Source: Mesorhizobium sp. (lineage in GTDB: Bacteria > Pseudomonadota > Alphaproteobacteria > Rhizobiales > Rhizobiaceae). Taken from it: a stretch of 64,000 nucleotides of DNA. The translations under genes were made by a program, and so were the position numbers. Below are positions 46,024 to 55,963 of this stretch, piece by piece. The DNA lies in the NCBI RefSeq assembly GCF_023954305.1, contig NZ_JAMLIG010000005.1, positions 1 through 64,000 on the forward strand. The letters are read 5' to 3'. Below the pieces are notes generated by a model. It searched no databases, was not told the DNA's origin, and was given only the letters and a program-made list of their open reading frames with translations. Every line of letters starts with the position of its first letter. The stretch's first letter is position 1.

Positions 46024-46953
46024 ATGGCCATTCTTCTCGTTGCCGAACATGACAACGCCACCCTTTCCGACCAGACCGCCAAGGCGCTGACGGCGGCCGC
46101 CAGGATCGGCGGCGATGTCGACGTGCTGGTCGCCGGCAAGGGCGCGAAAGCCGCCGCCGACGCGGCCGCCAAGCTCTCCGGCGTGCGCAAGGTGCTGCTC
46201 GCCGAGGCCGACGAGCTCGCCGAGCGGCTGGCCGAGCCCACTGCCGCCCTCGTCGTCTCGCTCGCCGGCAATTACGACACGGTGATCGCGCCGGCGTCGA
46301 CCATGGGCAAGAACGTCTTGCCGCGCGTCGCCGCCCTGCTCGACGTCGCGCAGGTGTCCGAGATCATCGAGGTGGTGTCGGCCGACACGTTCAAGCGGCC
46401 GATCTATGCCGGCAACGCCATCCAGACCGTGCAGGCGACCGATGCGAAGAAGGTCATCACCGTGCGCACCGCTTCCTTCCAGACAGCGGGCGAGGGTGGT
46501 TCGTCCCCGGTCGAGGCGGTCGCCGCAGCCGCCAATCCCGGCCTGTCCTGCTTTGTCGAGAACAAGCTGTCGGAAAGCGATCGTCCGGAGCTGACCTCGG
46601 CGAAGATCATCATCTCGGGCGGCCGCGCGCTGGGTTCTTCGGAGAAGTTCAAGGAAGTGATCCTGCCCGTCGCCGACAAGCTGGGCGCCGCCGTCGGCGC
46701 CTCGCGCGCGGCGGTCGACGCCGGCTACGCGCCCAACGACTGGCAGGTCGGCCAGACCGGCAAGGTCGTCGCGCCGGAGCTTTACATCGCTGTCGGCATC
46801 TCGGGCGCGATCCAGCACCTGGCCGGCATGAAGGATAGCAAGGTCATCGTCGCCATTAACAAGGACGAGGAGGCGCCGATCTTCCAGGTCGCCGATTACG
46901 GCCTCGTGGGAGATCTCTTCACAATCCTGCCTGAGTTTCACGACGCGATCTGA
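46024..46953 (+). CDS. etfA: electron transfer flavoprotein alpha subunit
   Basis: ETF alpha of 309 residues with the FAD-binding C-terminal half (GGRALGSSEKFKEVILPVAD, GASRAAVDAGYAPNDWQVGQ, GISGAIQHLAGMKDSKVIVA). It forms the heterodimer with EtfB. It is the last gene of the operon; 46954-47110 shows no gene or clear terminator. Confidence 0.95.
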   Translation: MAILLVAEHDNATLSDQTAKALTAAARIGGDVDVLVAGKGAKAAADAAAKLSGVRKVLLAEADELAERLAEPTAALVVSLAGNYDTVIAPASTMGKNVLPRVAALLDVAQVSEIIEVVSADTFKRPIYAGNAIQTVQATDAKKVITVRTASFQTAGEGGSSPVEAVAAAANPGLSCFVENKLSESDRPELTSAKIIISGGRALGSSEKFKEVILPVADKLGAAVGASRAAVDAGYAPNDWQVGQTGKVVAPELYIAVGISGAIQHLAGMKDSKVIVAINKDEEAPIFQVADYGLVGDLFTILPEFHDAI

Positions 46954-47110
46954 AAATTCAATGAAGGCGACATAATCAGTGTCAACGAACCTGCGACGAA
47001 ATTCATTCTAGCTAATATTACCCCCTGCATTGTCACCAAGCAGTTGCGCTCGCGGGATTTGGACCGTCCTCCCGAGGAATGTGCGAGTTGCTACAAGCAG
47101 CGTTGTGCGC

Positions 47111-47392
47111 TCAGGCACTGGCCCCAGTCTTGAAGCCAAGAGAGACTTTCGTAGCGGCGCCGGGGTTGCTCTGAATATTCCGTAGCATATCCTCCACCGT
47201 CTCCGTCAAGCCATATTGTTGGTTCCAGCGCCAGTCAGACCGCGCTGCTGAATCATCAATCGAGTTCGGCCATCCGGCGGCGATATTTTTCCTGATATCT
47301 GGCTCGTATCGAATTGCGAAGTCCGGAACATATTTCCGGATTTCCGCTGTCAGCTCGGCTGAAGTGAAGGCCCTAAAGATCATGAATCTCAC
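47111..47392 (-). pseudogene. 3' fragment of an NAD-dependent epimerase/dehydrogenase
   Basis: Frame of 93 codons containing EIRKYVPDFAIRYEPDIRK and GWPNSIDDSAARSDWRW, matching the C terminus of the short-chain L-threonine dehydrogenase/epimerase type. The N-terminal NAD-binding domain is missing, so it is a leftover. It lies on the other strand from its neighbours, at the border of the two cargo halves. Confidence 0.65.
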
Positions 47393-47473
47393 TCATAGTA
47401 ACCATGCGTACTGCGAGTTTGTTAGTTTGCGGGTTAAGACGGACACTCCGCCGATTAACCGGAGGAGATCGAC

Positions 47474-47778
47474 GTGAGAAAACTCTTATCAGCAGCCTTT
47501 CTGACATCAGCGCTGTTTTTGTTCGGAAGTTCAACCGCTTTTTCCCAAGACGTGATTGTGACGCCTGACGTCAAGGAAGCCGGCAAGCTCACGATCGCGA
47601 GCTCGCTCGCCTACGCCCCATTCGAGTTTGTCGATGCCGGTGGAGCACCTGCCGGGCTGAATATCGAGCTCGCGGACGCGGTCTCGAAAGCGCTGGGCGT
47701 GAAACTCGATATCGTCACAATTCCTTTCCCGGCCACTATTCCCGCGATCGTTTCGGGTCGGGTAAAGGTAGGCTGGGA
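47474..47778 (+). pseudogene. polar amino-acid-type binding protein, cut by an IS
   Basis: A signal peptide (LLSAAFLTSALFLFGSSTAF) and the first 75 mature residues of a family-3 binding protein (GKLTIASSLAYAPFEFVDAG, LNIELADAVSKALGVKLDIV) break off after VSGRVKVGW, where the IS3 remnant begins. A GGAGG ribosome site precedes the ATG. The remainder of the transporter is not in the window. Confidence 0.75.
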
Positions 47779-47843
47779 GAGGTGGTGCCGGTTTCTGAGA
47801 CAGGAGCATAAGGTGGATCGCCCGATGGAAAGGACGATCCAGC

Positions 47844-48125
47844 ATGAAGACACGCAGACGGTTTACGGCCGAGTTCAAGGCCAAGGTTGCGCTTGAGGCG
47901 ATCCGCGGCGAGCGGACGATTTCGGAACTGGCGACGAAGCACCAGCTTCATCCGAACCAGATCACGCAGTGGAAACGGCAGGCCATCGAGAACCTGGCCA
48001 AGGCATTCGACGACAGGGCTTCGGATGCGCAGGCCGGCCGGGAAGCCGAGGTGACGAAGCTGCACGCCAAGATCGGCCAGCTCGTCGTGGAGCGGGATTT
48101 TTTGGCCAAAGCCTTCGATCGCTGA
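47844..48125 (+). CDS. IS3-family transposase OrfA
   Basis: DNA-binding half of an IS3 transposase, 93 residues, with a helix-turn-helix (FKAKVALEAIRGERTISELA, HPNQITQWKR) and a leucine-zipper-like tail. A T-TTT-TTG slippery run at 48098-48104 would allow the -1 shift into the orfB frame that makes the OrfAB fusion. Confidence 0.88.
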   Translation: MKTRRRFTAEFKAKVALEAIRGERTISELATKHQLHPNQITQWKRQAIENLAKAFDDRASDAQAGREAEVTKLHAKIGQLVVERDFLAKAFDR

Positions 48126-48544
48126 GCCTGGATCGGAGGAGAATGATGATCGATCCCGATCACGAACGGCTCTCGATCCGCCGCCAGTGCGAACTGGTCT
48201 CGATCTCGCGGGCCTCGTTCTATCGACAGCCGGCGGGCGAGACGCCCGAGAACCTCGAACTGATGCGCCTCATTGACGAGGCGTTCACGGAAATGCCGTG
48301 GTATGGCTCGAGACAGATGGCGCGGCACCTACGCCGTCAGGGCTGGTGCGTAGGCCGCAAGCGGGTCCGGCGGCTGATGCGCAAGATCGGCCTGTCACCG
48401 ATCTACCAAGCGCCGAAGACCAGCGAGCCGCATCCCCAGCACCGCATCTATCCCTACCTGCTGCGGCATCTCAACATTGAGCGCCCCGATCAGGTCTGGT
48501 GCGCCGACGTGACCTACATCCCCATGCGGCGCGGCTTCCTCTAC
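48105..48544 (+). pseudogene. IS3-family transposase OrfB, truncated
   Basis: The frame entered after the slippery site reads RRQCELVSISRASFYR, MPWYGSRQMARHLRRQGW and QVWCADVTYIPMRRGFLY, then meets a stop supplied by the left end of IS copy 2. Only the first Asp of the DDE core (CADVTYIP) is present. Not functional. Confidence 0.85.
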
Positions 48545-48829
48545 TGAGGTGGACCCGGATTTTGAGACAGGGGCATAAGGTGGATCGACCGATGAAAAGG
48601 ACGATCCAGCATGAAGACACGCAGACGGTTCACGGCCGAGTTCAAGGCCAAGGTTGCGCTTGAGGCCATCCGCGGCGAGCGGACGATTTCGGAGTTGGCG
48701 ACGAAGCACCAGCTTCACCCCAACCAGATCACGCAGTGGAAGCGGCAGGCCGTCGCGAACCTCGCCAAGGCGTTCGACGACAAGGCTGCTGATGCGCAGG
48801 TCGGCCGGGAGGCCGAGGTGACGAAGCTG
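48545..48829 (+). mobile_element. IS3-family element, 5' fragment (copy 2)
   Basis: A second, closely related left end and 5' part of orfA (from the ATG at 48611) that breaks after EAEVTKL and joins a YbaK-like gene. It lies directly behind copy 1 in the same orientation. Confidence 0.8.
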
Positions 48830-49284
48830 GCCAGCTTCCCGAGCAGGACGTCACGGTGTTCACGGTTGAGGACACGGCGTCGGACACGGCCGCCTTCGTC
48901 GACCGCTACGGCTTCGGCCTCGAGGACTGCGCGAATACGATTATTCTGCGTTACCGGAAGGGCGGCGTTGATCGGTACGCCGCGATCGTTTCGCTCGGTT
49001 CGAAGCGGCTGGACGTCAACGGCGCCGTCAAACAGCACCTCGGCGCTCAGCGGCTGACCTTCGCCAAACGGGAGGAAGCAACCGATCTCACGGGCATGGA
49101 GTTTGGGGGCATCACGGCGTTTGGCCTGCCCGATGACTGGGCGATTTTGATCGATTCCACGGTGATGACCCGCCCGCAGGTCGTCATGGGAGCAGGGGTG
49201 AGGGCGACCAAACTTCTTTTGCCGCCCGCCGCGCTGGGCAGGCTTCCCAACGCCGACGTCGCGCAGCTCACCATGACGTCGTGA
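48826..49284 (+). pseudogene. 5'-truncated YbaK/EbsC-like aminoacyl-tRNA deacylase
   Basis: From AGQLPEQDVTVFTVEDTASD onward the frame resembles YbaK-type tRNA-editing proteins (DCANTIILRYRKGGVDRYAA, RATKLLLPPAALGRLPNADV). The N terminus is replaced by the IS fragment. About 150 C-terminal residues remain; internal GTG starts exist but a working protein is unlikely. Confidence 0.6.
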
Positions 49285-49448
49285 GTGCAGGCAAGGTTGC
49301 TCTCTGCCCGGACTGAGCTGACTTCGCGAACAGCCTCTACGCACGGAAACTTATTCGGCGCCTTGTGTGCGTCGTTGCCGCGGTAGGACTTTTCGACGGC
49401 AAAACTGCCTCACTCCGTTGCGTTTCACGCTCGCCCGGTGACTTCGCT

Positions 49449-50429
49449 TCAAAGCGGCTTCTTGCTCCACTTTGCGATGACACCGACGATTCCTTCCCGG
49501 AAGAGCAGGACGCAGACGACAAAGGTGACGCCCTGGATGATCGTCACCCATGCCCCGAATGTCGCGAGGTAATTCTGCATGGTGACGATGACGGCCGCGC
49601 CGACGATGGGGCCGAAGACGGTTCCCATGCCGCCGATCAACGTCATCAGCACCACTTCGCCCGACATCGACCAATGAACGTCGGTCAGCGACGCAAGCTG
49701 GAACACGATCGACTTGGTGGAGCCGGCGAGGCCTGCGAAGCCGGCCGAGAGTACGAAGGTGGCGAGCTTGTAGCGGTTGACCCGGTAGCCGAGCGAGGTG
49801 GCGCGGGCCTCGTTCTCACGGATCGCCTTCAGGACCTGGCCGAAGGGCGAATGGATGATCCGGTAGATGGCGAGTAGACCTCCGAAAGTGATGGCCAGCA
49901 CGATCCAGTAGAGGCTGCTGTCGGCGCTCAATCCAATCAGGCCGAAGAGGTCGCCCCGCGGGACCGCCTGGATGCCGTCCTCACCGCCGGTGAACGGCGC
50001 CTGCAACGCAAAGAAGAACACCATTTGCGCGAAGGCGAGCGTGACCATGGCGAAGTAGATGCCCTGGCGCCGGATAGCCAGCGAACCTATAGCCAGGCCG
50101 AGGATGGCGGCCGCGGCCGTTCCCGCAAGGATGGCAAGTTCCGGCGACAGGCCCCAGACTTTCGCGGCATGGGCAGTAATGTAGCTCGCCCCGCCGAAAT
50201 AGGCGGCATGGCCGAAGGACAAGAGACCGCCGTAGCCCAGCAGAAGGTTGAACGCGCACGCGAACAGCGCAAAGCACATGACCTTCATGACGAAGACAGG
50301 ATAAACGAAGAATGGCGCGATCAGACCCACCGCCAGGAGCGCCATGAAGATGGCGACGTGGTGGCGCGGCATGCCGGATGTGGCCTGTTGGACGACGATT
50401 GTCGTGGATTGTGCGTCGACCGTGGACAT
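49449..50429 (-). CDS. ABC transporter permease, LivM type, set 2
   Basis: Inner-membrane protein of 326 residues. FNLLLGYGGLLSFGHAAYFG and LLFREGIVGVIAKWSKKPL are LivM-like, and LIGGMGTVFGPIVGAAVIV marks the C-terminal repeat. The ATG at 50429 shares one base with the upstream stop (TGATG). It is the last gene of the second transporter operon. Confidence 0.9.
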   Translation of the reverse strand: MSTVDAQSTTIVVQQATSGMPRHHVAIFMALLAVGLIAPFFVYPVFVMKVMCFALFACAFNLLLGYGGLLSFGHAAYFGGASYITAHAAKVWGLSPELAILAGTAAAAILGLAIGSLAIRRQGIYFAMVTLAFAQMVFFFALQAPFTGGEDGIQAVPRGDLFGLIGLSADSSLYWIVLAITFGGLLAIYRIIHSPFGQVLKAIRENEARATSLGYRVNRYKLATFVLSAGFAGLAGSTKSIVFQLASLTDVHWSMSGEVVLMTLIGGMGTVFGPIVGAAVIVTMQNYLATFGAWVTIIQGVTFVVCVLLFREGIVGVIAKWSKKPL

Positions 50430-51316
50430 CAGGCGGTCCTCCCGAACAGGCCGGCCGGCTTGACGAGCAGCACGATGGCCATGATGAAGAAGATGACGAC
50501 GGAGGAGGCTTCCGGGTAGAACACCTTGGTCAGCCCCTCGATCAGCCCCAGCCCGAAGCCGGTGACGATCGAGCCGAGGATCGAGCCCATGCCGCCAATC
50601 ACCACCACGGCGAAGACGACGATGATCAGGTCCGCTCCCATGTTGGGGTTGACCGAGTAGACGGGTGCCGCAAGGACGCCGGCGAACGCCGCCAGCGCCA
50701 CGCCGAAGCCGTAGGTCAGCGTGATCATGCGCGGCACGTTGATGCCGAAGGCGCCGACCAGCGTCGGGTTCTCGGTCGCGGCGCGAAGATAGGCGCCGAG
50801 TTTCGTTTTCTCGATGAAGAACCACGTTGCCAAGCAGACAACGAGCGAGGCCACCACCACCCAGCCGCGATAGTTGGGCAGGAACATGAAGCCGAGGTTC
50901 TGGCCGCCGGCGAGTTGGGGCGGGATCGAATAGGGCAGGCCGGATATGCCGTACTGGTTGCGCAGCAGGCCTTGCATGATCAACGCAAGCCCGAAAGTCA
51001 GGAGCAGCCCGTAGAGATGGTCGAGATGGTAGAGCCGGGCGATCATCAGCCGCTCGAGCACGATGCCGAAAGCGCCCACCAGAAGCGGCACCAGAAGCAG
51101 CGCCCACCAGTAGCCGATGCCGAGATAGTTGAGCAGCATCCACGCCACGAACGCACCCAGCATGTACTGAGCGCCATGGGCGAAGTTGATGATGTTCAAA
51201 AGCCCGAAGATCACGGCAAGTCCAAGCGAAAGGATCGCGTAGAACGATCCGTTGATCAGGCCGAGGAGCAACTGACCAAACAGCGCCTGCGGCGGGATTC
51301 CTATCAACTCGAACAT
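50429..51316 (-). CDS. ABC transporter permease, LivH type, set 2
   Basis: Inner-membrane protein of 295 residues starting MFELIGIPPQALFGQLLLGL. LNIINFAHGAQYMLGAFVAW is the LivH signature and VVVIGGMGSILGSIVTGFGL the conserved C-terminal loop. It lies 4 bp after the ATPase gene. Confidence 0.92.
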   Translation of the reverse strand: MFELIGIPPQALFGQLLLGLINGSFYAILSLGLAVIFGLLNIINFAHGAQYMLGAFVAWMLLNYLGIGYWWALLLVPLLVGAFGIVLERLMIARLYHLDHLYGLLLTFGLALIMQGLLRNQYGISGLPYSIPPQLAGGQNLGFMFLPNYRGWVVVASLVVCLATWFFIEKTKLGAYLRAATENPTLVGAFGINVPRMITLTYGFGVALAAFAGVLAAPVYSVNPNMGADLIIVVFAVVVIGGMGSILGSIVTGFGLGLIEGLTKVFYPEASSVVIFFIMAIVLLVKPAGLFGRTA

Positions 51317-51320
51317 CGCC

Positions 51321-52056
<736 letters not shown>

Positions 52057-52076
<20 letters not shown>

Positions 52077-52869
52077 TATACGCCTCGATCACCCTTGGGT
52101 CCTTCGACACCGTGGCGTAGTCGCCTTCCGCCAGCACCTTGCCCCGCGCCAGTACCGTGATCGTGTCCGACAGCGACGCCACCACCGAAAGGTTGTGCTC
52201 GACCATCAGGATGGTGCGGTTGGCCGAGATGCGCCTGATCAGCGCCGCGATGCGATCGACATCCTCATGGCCCATGCCGGCCATCGGTTCGTCGAGCAAC
52301 AGCATCTCGGGGTCGAGCGCCAGCGTGGTGGCGATCTCCAGCGCACGCTTGCGCCCGTAGGGCAGGTCGCCCGCTTTCGCCGCCTCGAACGCCGACAGCC
52401 CGACATCGGCAAGCAGTTCGCGCGCCCGCTCGTCGAACGCCGTCAGCACCTTCTGCGAGCGCCAGAAGTCGAAGGAGTCGCCGCGCTGCCTTTGCAGGGC
52501 GATGCGCACATTCTCCAGCGCCGTCAGATGCGGGAACACCGCCGAAATCTGGAACGACCGCACAAGCCCGAGCCGCGCTATATCGGCTGGCGACAAGGCC
52601 GTGATGTCCTGGCCCTTGTAGGAGATGGTCCCCCGCGTCAGCGGCAGGAACTTCGTCAGCAGGTTGAAGCAGGTCGTCTTGCCCGCACCGTTCGGGCCGA
52701 TCAGGGCATGAATATGGCCGCGCCGGACCGACAGATCCACACCCTCGACGGCGAAGAAACCCTTGAATTCCTTGGTAAGGCCAACTGCCTGGAGGATCGT
52801 GTCGCTCAATTTCTTCTCTTTCGGCGTGTCAAGCCCGTCGGCCGGGAGTTTCCTCGCGGTCCTGATCAC
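52057..52869 (-). CDS. ABC transporter ATPase, LivG type, set 2
   Basis: ATPase of 270 residues with Walker A GPNGAGKTT, LPYGRKRALEIA in the signature place, and Walker B LLLDEPMAGMGHED, all usual for LivG. A short N-terminal extension of about 25 residues precedes the ATPase domain. A 141-bp gap without a gene separates it from the binding-protein gene. Confidence 0.9.
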
Positions 52870-53010
52870 ATGCGACCTTTAGGATAAGGCAGGCCGGGCG
52901 TGGCGGCTGGTATGACCGCTGCGACCATGTTCAGCGCGACCGCGGGGCCTGCCTCCTGCTTCACATGACACCTCGACCGGCGTCCGTGGGCAGGGGCAGG
53001 CCAAATTTCG

Positions 53011-54222
53011 TCAGTTCTTGACGAGCGAGCAGCGGGATTCAGACAGGGGCTGGAAAGCAGCTTCCCCCGACACCGGCTGAAGAATGTCGTAGTAATCCCA
53101 GGGGGTTTTGACATCCTCCGGCTTCTTGATCCGGGCGAGGAAAAGATCGTGGATGAGCAGCCCATCCTCGCGAATCTGTCCTCCACGCGCGAAAAAGTCC
53201 TCGATCGGCTGCTTCTTCATCTCGGCCACCATGGCAGCGCCGTCGGTCCAGTCCACACGGCTGGCGGTCTCAAGAAACAGCCTGGTCGCGGAATAGTCGG
53301 CAGCCTGATAAAGAGTCGGCATGCGATTGAACCGCTCATAGAACGCCTGGGAGAACGCACGGCTTTCATCGTTCTGGTTCCAGTAGAACCCCTCGGTCAG
53401 CACCATGCCTTGCGCCTTGTCGACACCCATCGAATGGACGTCGGTGATGAACAGAAGAAGCGAGGCGAGGGACTGGCTGTCGTCGCCGCCGACGTTGAAC
53501 TCGGAAGCCTGGGAGACTGTGTTGACAGTGTCCGATCCGCCGTTGGCGATCGCGATGATGTCCGCTCCAGACGCTTGAGCCTGGAGAAGATAGGAGGAGA
53601 AGTCAGCCGACCCCAGGGGGTGATAGACGGCGCCCACCACGTTTCCGCCGGCCGCTGCGATGAACTTCTCCGAATCCTGCACCAGTGCCCTGCCGAAGGC
53701 ATAGTCGGCGGCGATGAAGAAGAACGACTTTTTGCCTTGCTCGATCAAAGCCCTGACCGTTCCGTTGGCAAGGGCATAGGTGTCGAGGCCGTAGTGGACG
53801 CTGTTGGGGCTACAAGCTTCATTGGAAAGCTGCGCGGACAGGGCTCCCGTGACCAGCAAGGTCTTGTTGTACTGCTGTACGAGCGGAACCATGGCGAGCG
53901 CGACCGCTGAACCTGCGGCGTTGACGATGACGTCGACGCCATCCGCAGCCAGCCACTGGCGGGCGATGCCAGAGGCGACGTCAGGCTTGTTCTGATGATC
54001 CGCAACGAGAATTTCGATGTTCTTGCCACCGACGGTGCCGCCCAGGTCAGCCTTGGCCTGCTCGGCCGAGTAAGCCGAGCCCGGTCCGGCCATATCCGCG
54101 TACATGCCGCTCATATCGGTCAGGACGCCGATGCGCAGCGTATTGCTATCGGCCATTGCGACCGTCGAGAAGGCCGCCATGCCGACGCTGGCCGCCAGAG
54201 CTACACTCAACCTTTTAAGCAT
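53011..54222 (-). CDS. branched-chain-type ABC transporter, substrate-binding protein 2
   Basis: Periplasmic binding protein of 403 residues. The signal peptide ends near VAMA; the mature part has TLRIGVLTDMSGMYADMAGP, VDVIVNAAGSAVALAMVPLV and FFFIAADYAFGRALVQDSEK. The ATG at 54222 has GGGAGGAAAC upstream. It is the first gene of the second transporter operon and diverges from an acyl-CoA ligase gene, with a shared palindromic operator between them. The ligand is probably a carboxylate activated by that ligase. Confidence 0.88.
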   Translation of the reverse strand: MLKRLSVALAASVGMAAFSTVAMADSNTLRIGVLTDMSGMYADMAGPGSAYSAEQAKADLGGTVGGKNIEILVADHQNKPDVASGIARQWLAADGVDVIVNAAGSAVALAMVPLVQQYNKTLLVTGALSAQLSNEACSPNSVHYGLDTYALANGTVRALIEQGKKSFFFIAADYAFGRALVQDSEKFIAAAGGNVVGAVYHPLGSADFSSYLLQAQASGADIIAIANGGSDTVNTVSQASEFNVGGDDSQSLASLLLFITDVHSMGVDKAQGMVLTEGFYWNQNDESRAFSQAFYERFNRMPTLYQAADYSATRLFLETASRVDWTDGAAMVAEMKKQPIEDFFARGGQIREDGLLIHDLFLARIKKPEDVKTPWDYYDILQPVSGEAAFQPLSESRCSLVKN

Positions 54223-54261
54223 TGTTTCCTCCCTGCTTGATGATGCGAACTTGACAGGGGG

Positions 54262-54302
54262 TAAAACATTGTTTTTATGCTGTGTCAAGAAACAATGTTT
54301 TA
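54262..54302. promoter_or_regulatory. divergent promoters with a 13-bp inverted-repeat operator
   Basis: TAAAACATTGTTT (54262-54274) and AAACAATGTTTTA (54290-54302) are exact reverse complements. Each arm is also nearly palindromic (AAACA-T-TGTTT), so there may be one TetR site per promoter. TTGACA boxes lie at 54251-54256 (plus) and 54288-54283 (minus). The TetR gene at 56687 is the obvious candidate regulator; AAAC-N3-GTTT resembles acyl-CoA-responsive TetR sites. Confidence 0.7.
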
Positions 54303-54352
54303 GCTATCTTCAGCCTTGAGGCCTGACGATAGCGACCACGGGGAGGGTGGCC

Positions 54353-55963
54353 ATGGCTGAGGAAAAGCCGGACGAAGGTCAGGCGATCGAGCATGAAGAG
54401 CGGCGTCTTCCGCGCGTGTTGTGGCGCATCCTGAAGCGCCACGCCGAATTGACGCCGAACAAGACATTCCTGCTGTCGGATACCGGCGCCATGACCTATG
54501 CCGAGGCGTGGGAAACCGTTCGCTCGATCTCACGGGGCCTGATCAGTGCAGGAGTAGCACCGGGGGATCGTGTTGCGATGCTGACGCCGCCGGAAGAAGC
54601 TTTTCCGCTCGTCTATCTCGCCACATCGATGGTCGGAGCGATCTGGCTGGGCATCAACACCCGCTTCACCGAAAGCGAAATCCGCTTCCTCATAGAAGAC
54701 GCGCGTCCCGCCATATTGATCACCCGCGACAAGATCGGGGAGCGCGACTTTGCGACATTGTTCGCGCGATTGAAGAACGACTACCCGTTCGTATCGACCT
54801 TGCACGTCGTCACGTCCGACGGACTGCCGCCCGCCATGCTGACGGGGGCGACGCCCGACCTCGAACGTGTTCTGGACGCTCGCGCCGAAGAGGTCCAACC
54901 CGATGACGCCGCCTTAATCGTGTATACTTCGGGCTCTACAGGGCGCCCGAAAGGGGCCGTGCTCAGCAATCGGGCCGTCGTCGAAAACATCGCCGTGCAG
55001 GTCCGGCGTTTCGGTCTGGTCGCCGATGATCGTTTCCTGCTGCATCTGCCGCCGAACCACGTTGCGGGCAACATCGAAATCCTGATCGGAGGCTTTTACG
55101 CCGGCTGCACGATCGTGCTTCTTCCCGAATTCGATACCCCGCGTCTGGCCAGGACGATCAGGCAGTTCAAGGTGACTGCCCTCATGCAGATTCCGACGCT
55201 CTATGTGATGATGTTCAACGACCCGGCCGTCACGGATGAGGACCTGGCTTCGCTGCGGAAGCTGTATTGGGCGGGGTCGGCCGCTCCACGCGCAATGGTC
55301 GAGACGATGCGCCGCCGTATTCCGCTGGCCACGCTCGTCACCGGCTATGGAATGACCGAAGTCTGCGGGTTCGTGACCTACACGCAGCCGAGCGATCACA
55401 TCGAGGACCTGATGGATACCGTTGGCGCGATCGACCCGGCTTTCGCGCTACGCATCGTGGACGATACGCGCCAGCCGGTTCCTGTCGGCGAGCGGGGAGA
55501 GATTGCGCTTCGCGGAGCGGTTCTGATGAAGGGCTACTGGAATCGCGACGACGCCACCGCCGAGGCGATCGACGCGGACGGTTGGTATTATACCGGCGAT
55601 CTCGGCGTCATCGACGACAGGGGATACGTCACACTCGTCGGAAGAAAGAAAGACATGTACATCTCCGGTGGCTTCAATGTCTATCCGCGCGAGATCGAGA
55701 TCGCGCTGGAGTCGGAGCCAAGGATCGCGCTGGCATGTGTGCTGGCGGAGCCGGATCCTGTTTTCCAGGAAATCGGCGTGGCCTTCGTGGTCCCGAAGGC
55801 TGGCGAGACCATCGATCCGGCCGAACTGACCGCGTTCTGTCGTGAACGTCTAGCGAATTACAAAGTGCCCAAGCGGTTCGTGCTCCGCGACAGCCTGCCG
55901 ATGCTGGGTGTGGGCAAGATCGACCGAATGGCATTGCGAGCGGAGTTGCAGGATAAGAAATGA
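54353..55963 (+). CDS. acyl-CoA ligase (AMP-forming)
   Basis: Ligase of 536 residues that activates a carboxylic acid with ATP and CoA. Motifs in order: YTSGSTGRPKGAVLSN (P-loop), GYGMTEVCGF, YYTGDLGVIDDRGY, GRKKDMYISGGFNVYPREIE, and the C-terminal catalytic Lys in MLGVGKIDR. The ATG at 54353 has GGGAGGG upstream. Acid specificity cannot be read; it is similar in layout to medium-chain, cyclic and aromatic acid ligases. It is coupled to the crotonase gene by ATGA. Confidence 0.92.
   Translation: MAEEKPDEGQAIEHEERRLPRVLWRILKRHAELTPNKTFLLSDTGAMTYAEAWETVRSISRGLISAGVAPGDRVAMLTPPEEAFPLVYLATSMVGAIWLGINTRFTESEIRFLIEDARPAILITRDKIGERDFATLFARLKNDYPFVSTLHVVTSDGLPPAMLTGATPDLERVLDARAEEVQPDDAALIVYTSGSTGRPKGAVLSNRAVVENIAVQVRRFGLVADDRFLLHLPPNHVAGNIEILIGGFYAGCTIVLLPEFDTPRLARTIRQFKVTALMQIPTLYVMMFNDPAVTDEDLASLRKLYWAGSAAPRAMVETMRRRIPLATLVTGYGMTEVCGFVTYTQPSDHIEDLMDTVGAIDPAFALRIVDDTRQPVPVGERGEIALRGAVLMKGYWNRDDATAEAIDADGWYYTGDLGVIDDRGYVTLVGRKKDMYISGGFNVYPREIEIALESEPRIALACVLAEPDPVFQEIGVAFVVPKAGETIDPAELTAFCRERLANYKVPKRFVLRDSLPMLGVGKIDRMALRAELQDKK

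Larger units (their letters stand above)
47779..48544 (+). mobile_element. IS3-family element, 3' truncated (copy 1)
   Basis: The left end reads GAGGTGG...GAGACAGGAGCATAAGG, closely matched at 48545 onward. It includes all of orfA and about 130 codons of orfB. It ends exactly where a second copy begins, so the right part with the DDE catalytic core is gone. Confidence 0.8.

Noticed and set aside
46954..47110. tRNA or other RNA gene in the gap after etfA
   Set aside because: No cloverleaf or known RNA pattern could be found by eye; no tRNA was seen elsewhere in the window either.
48856..49284. Intact YbaK-type gene starting at the GTG at 48856
   Set aside because: Family residues continue upstream of that codon (AGQLPEQDV) up to the IS junction, so the start is missing.
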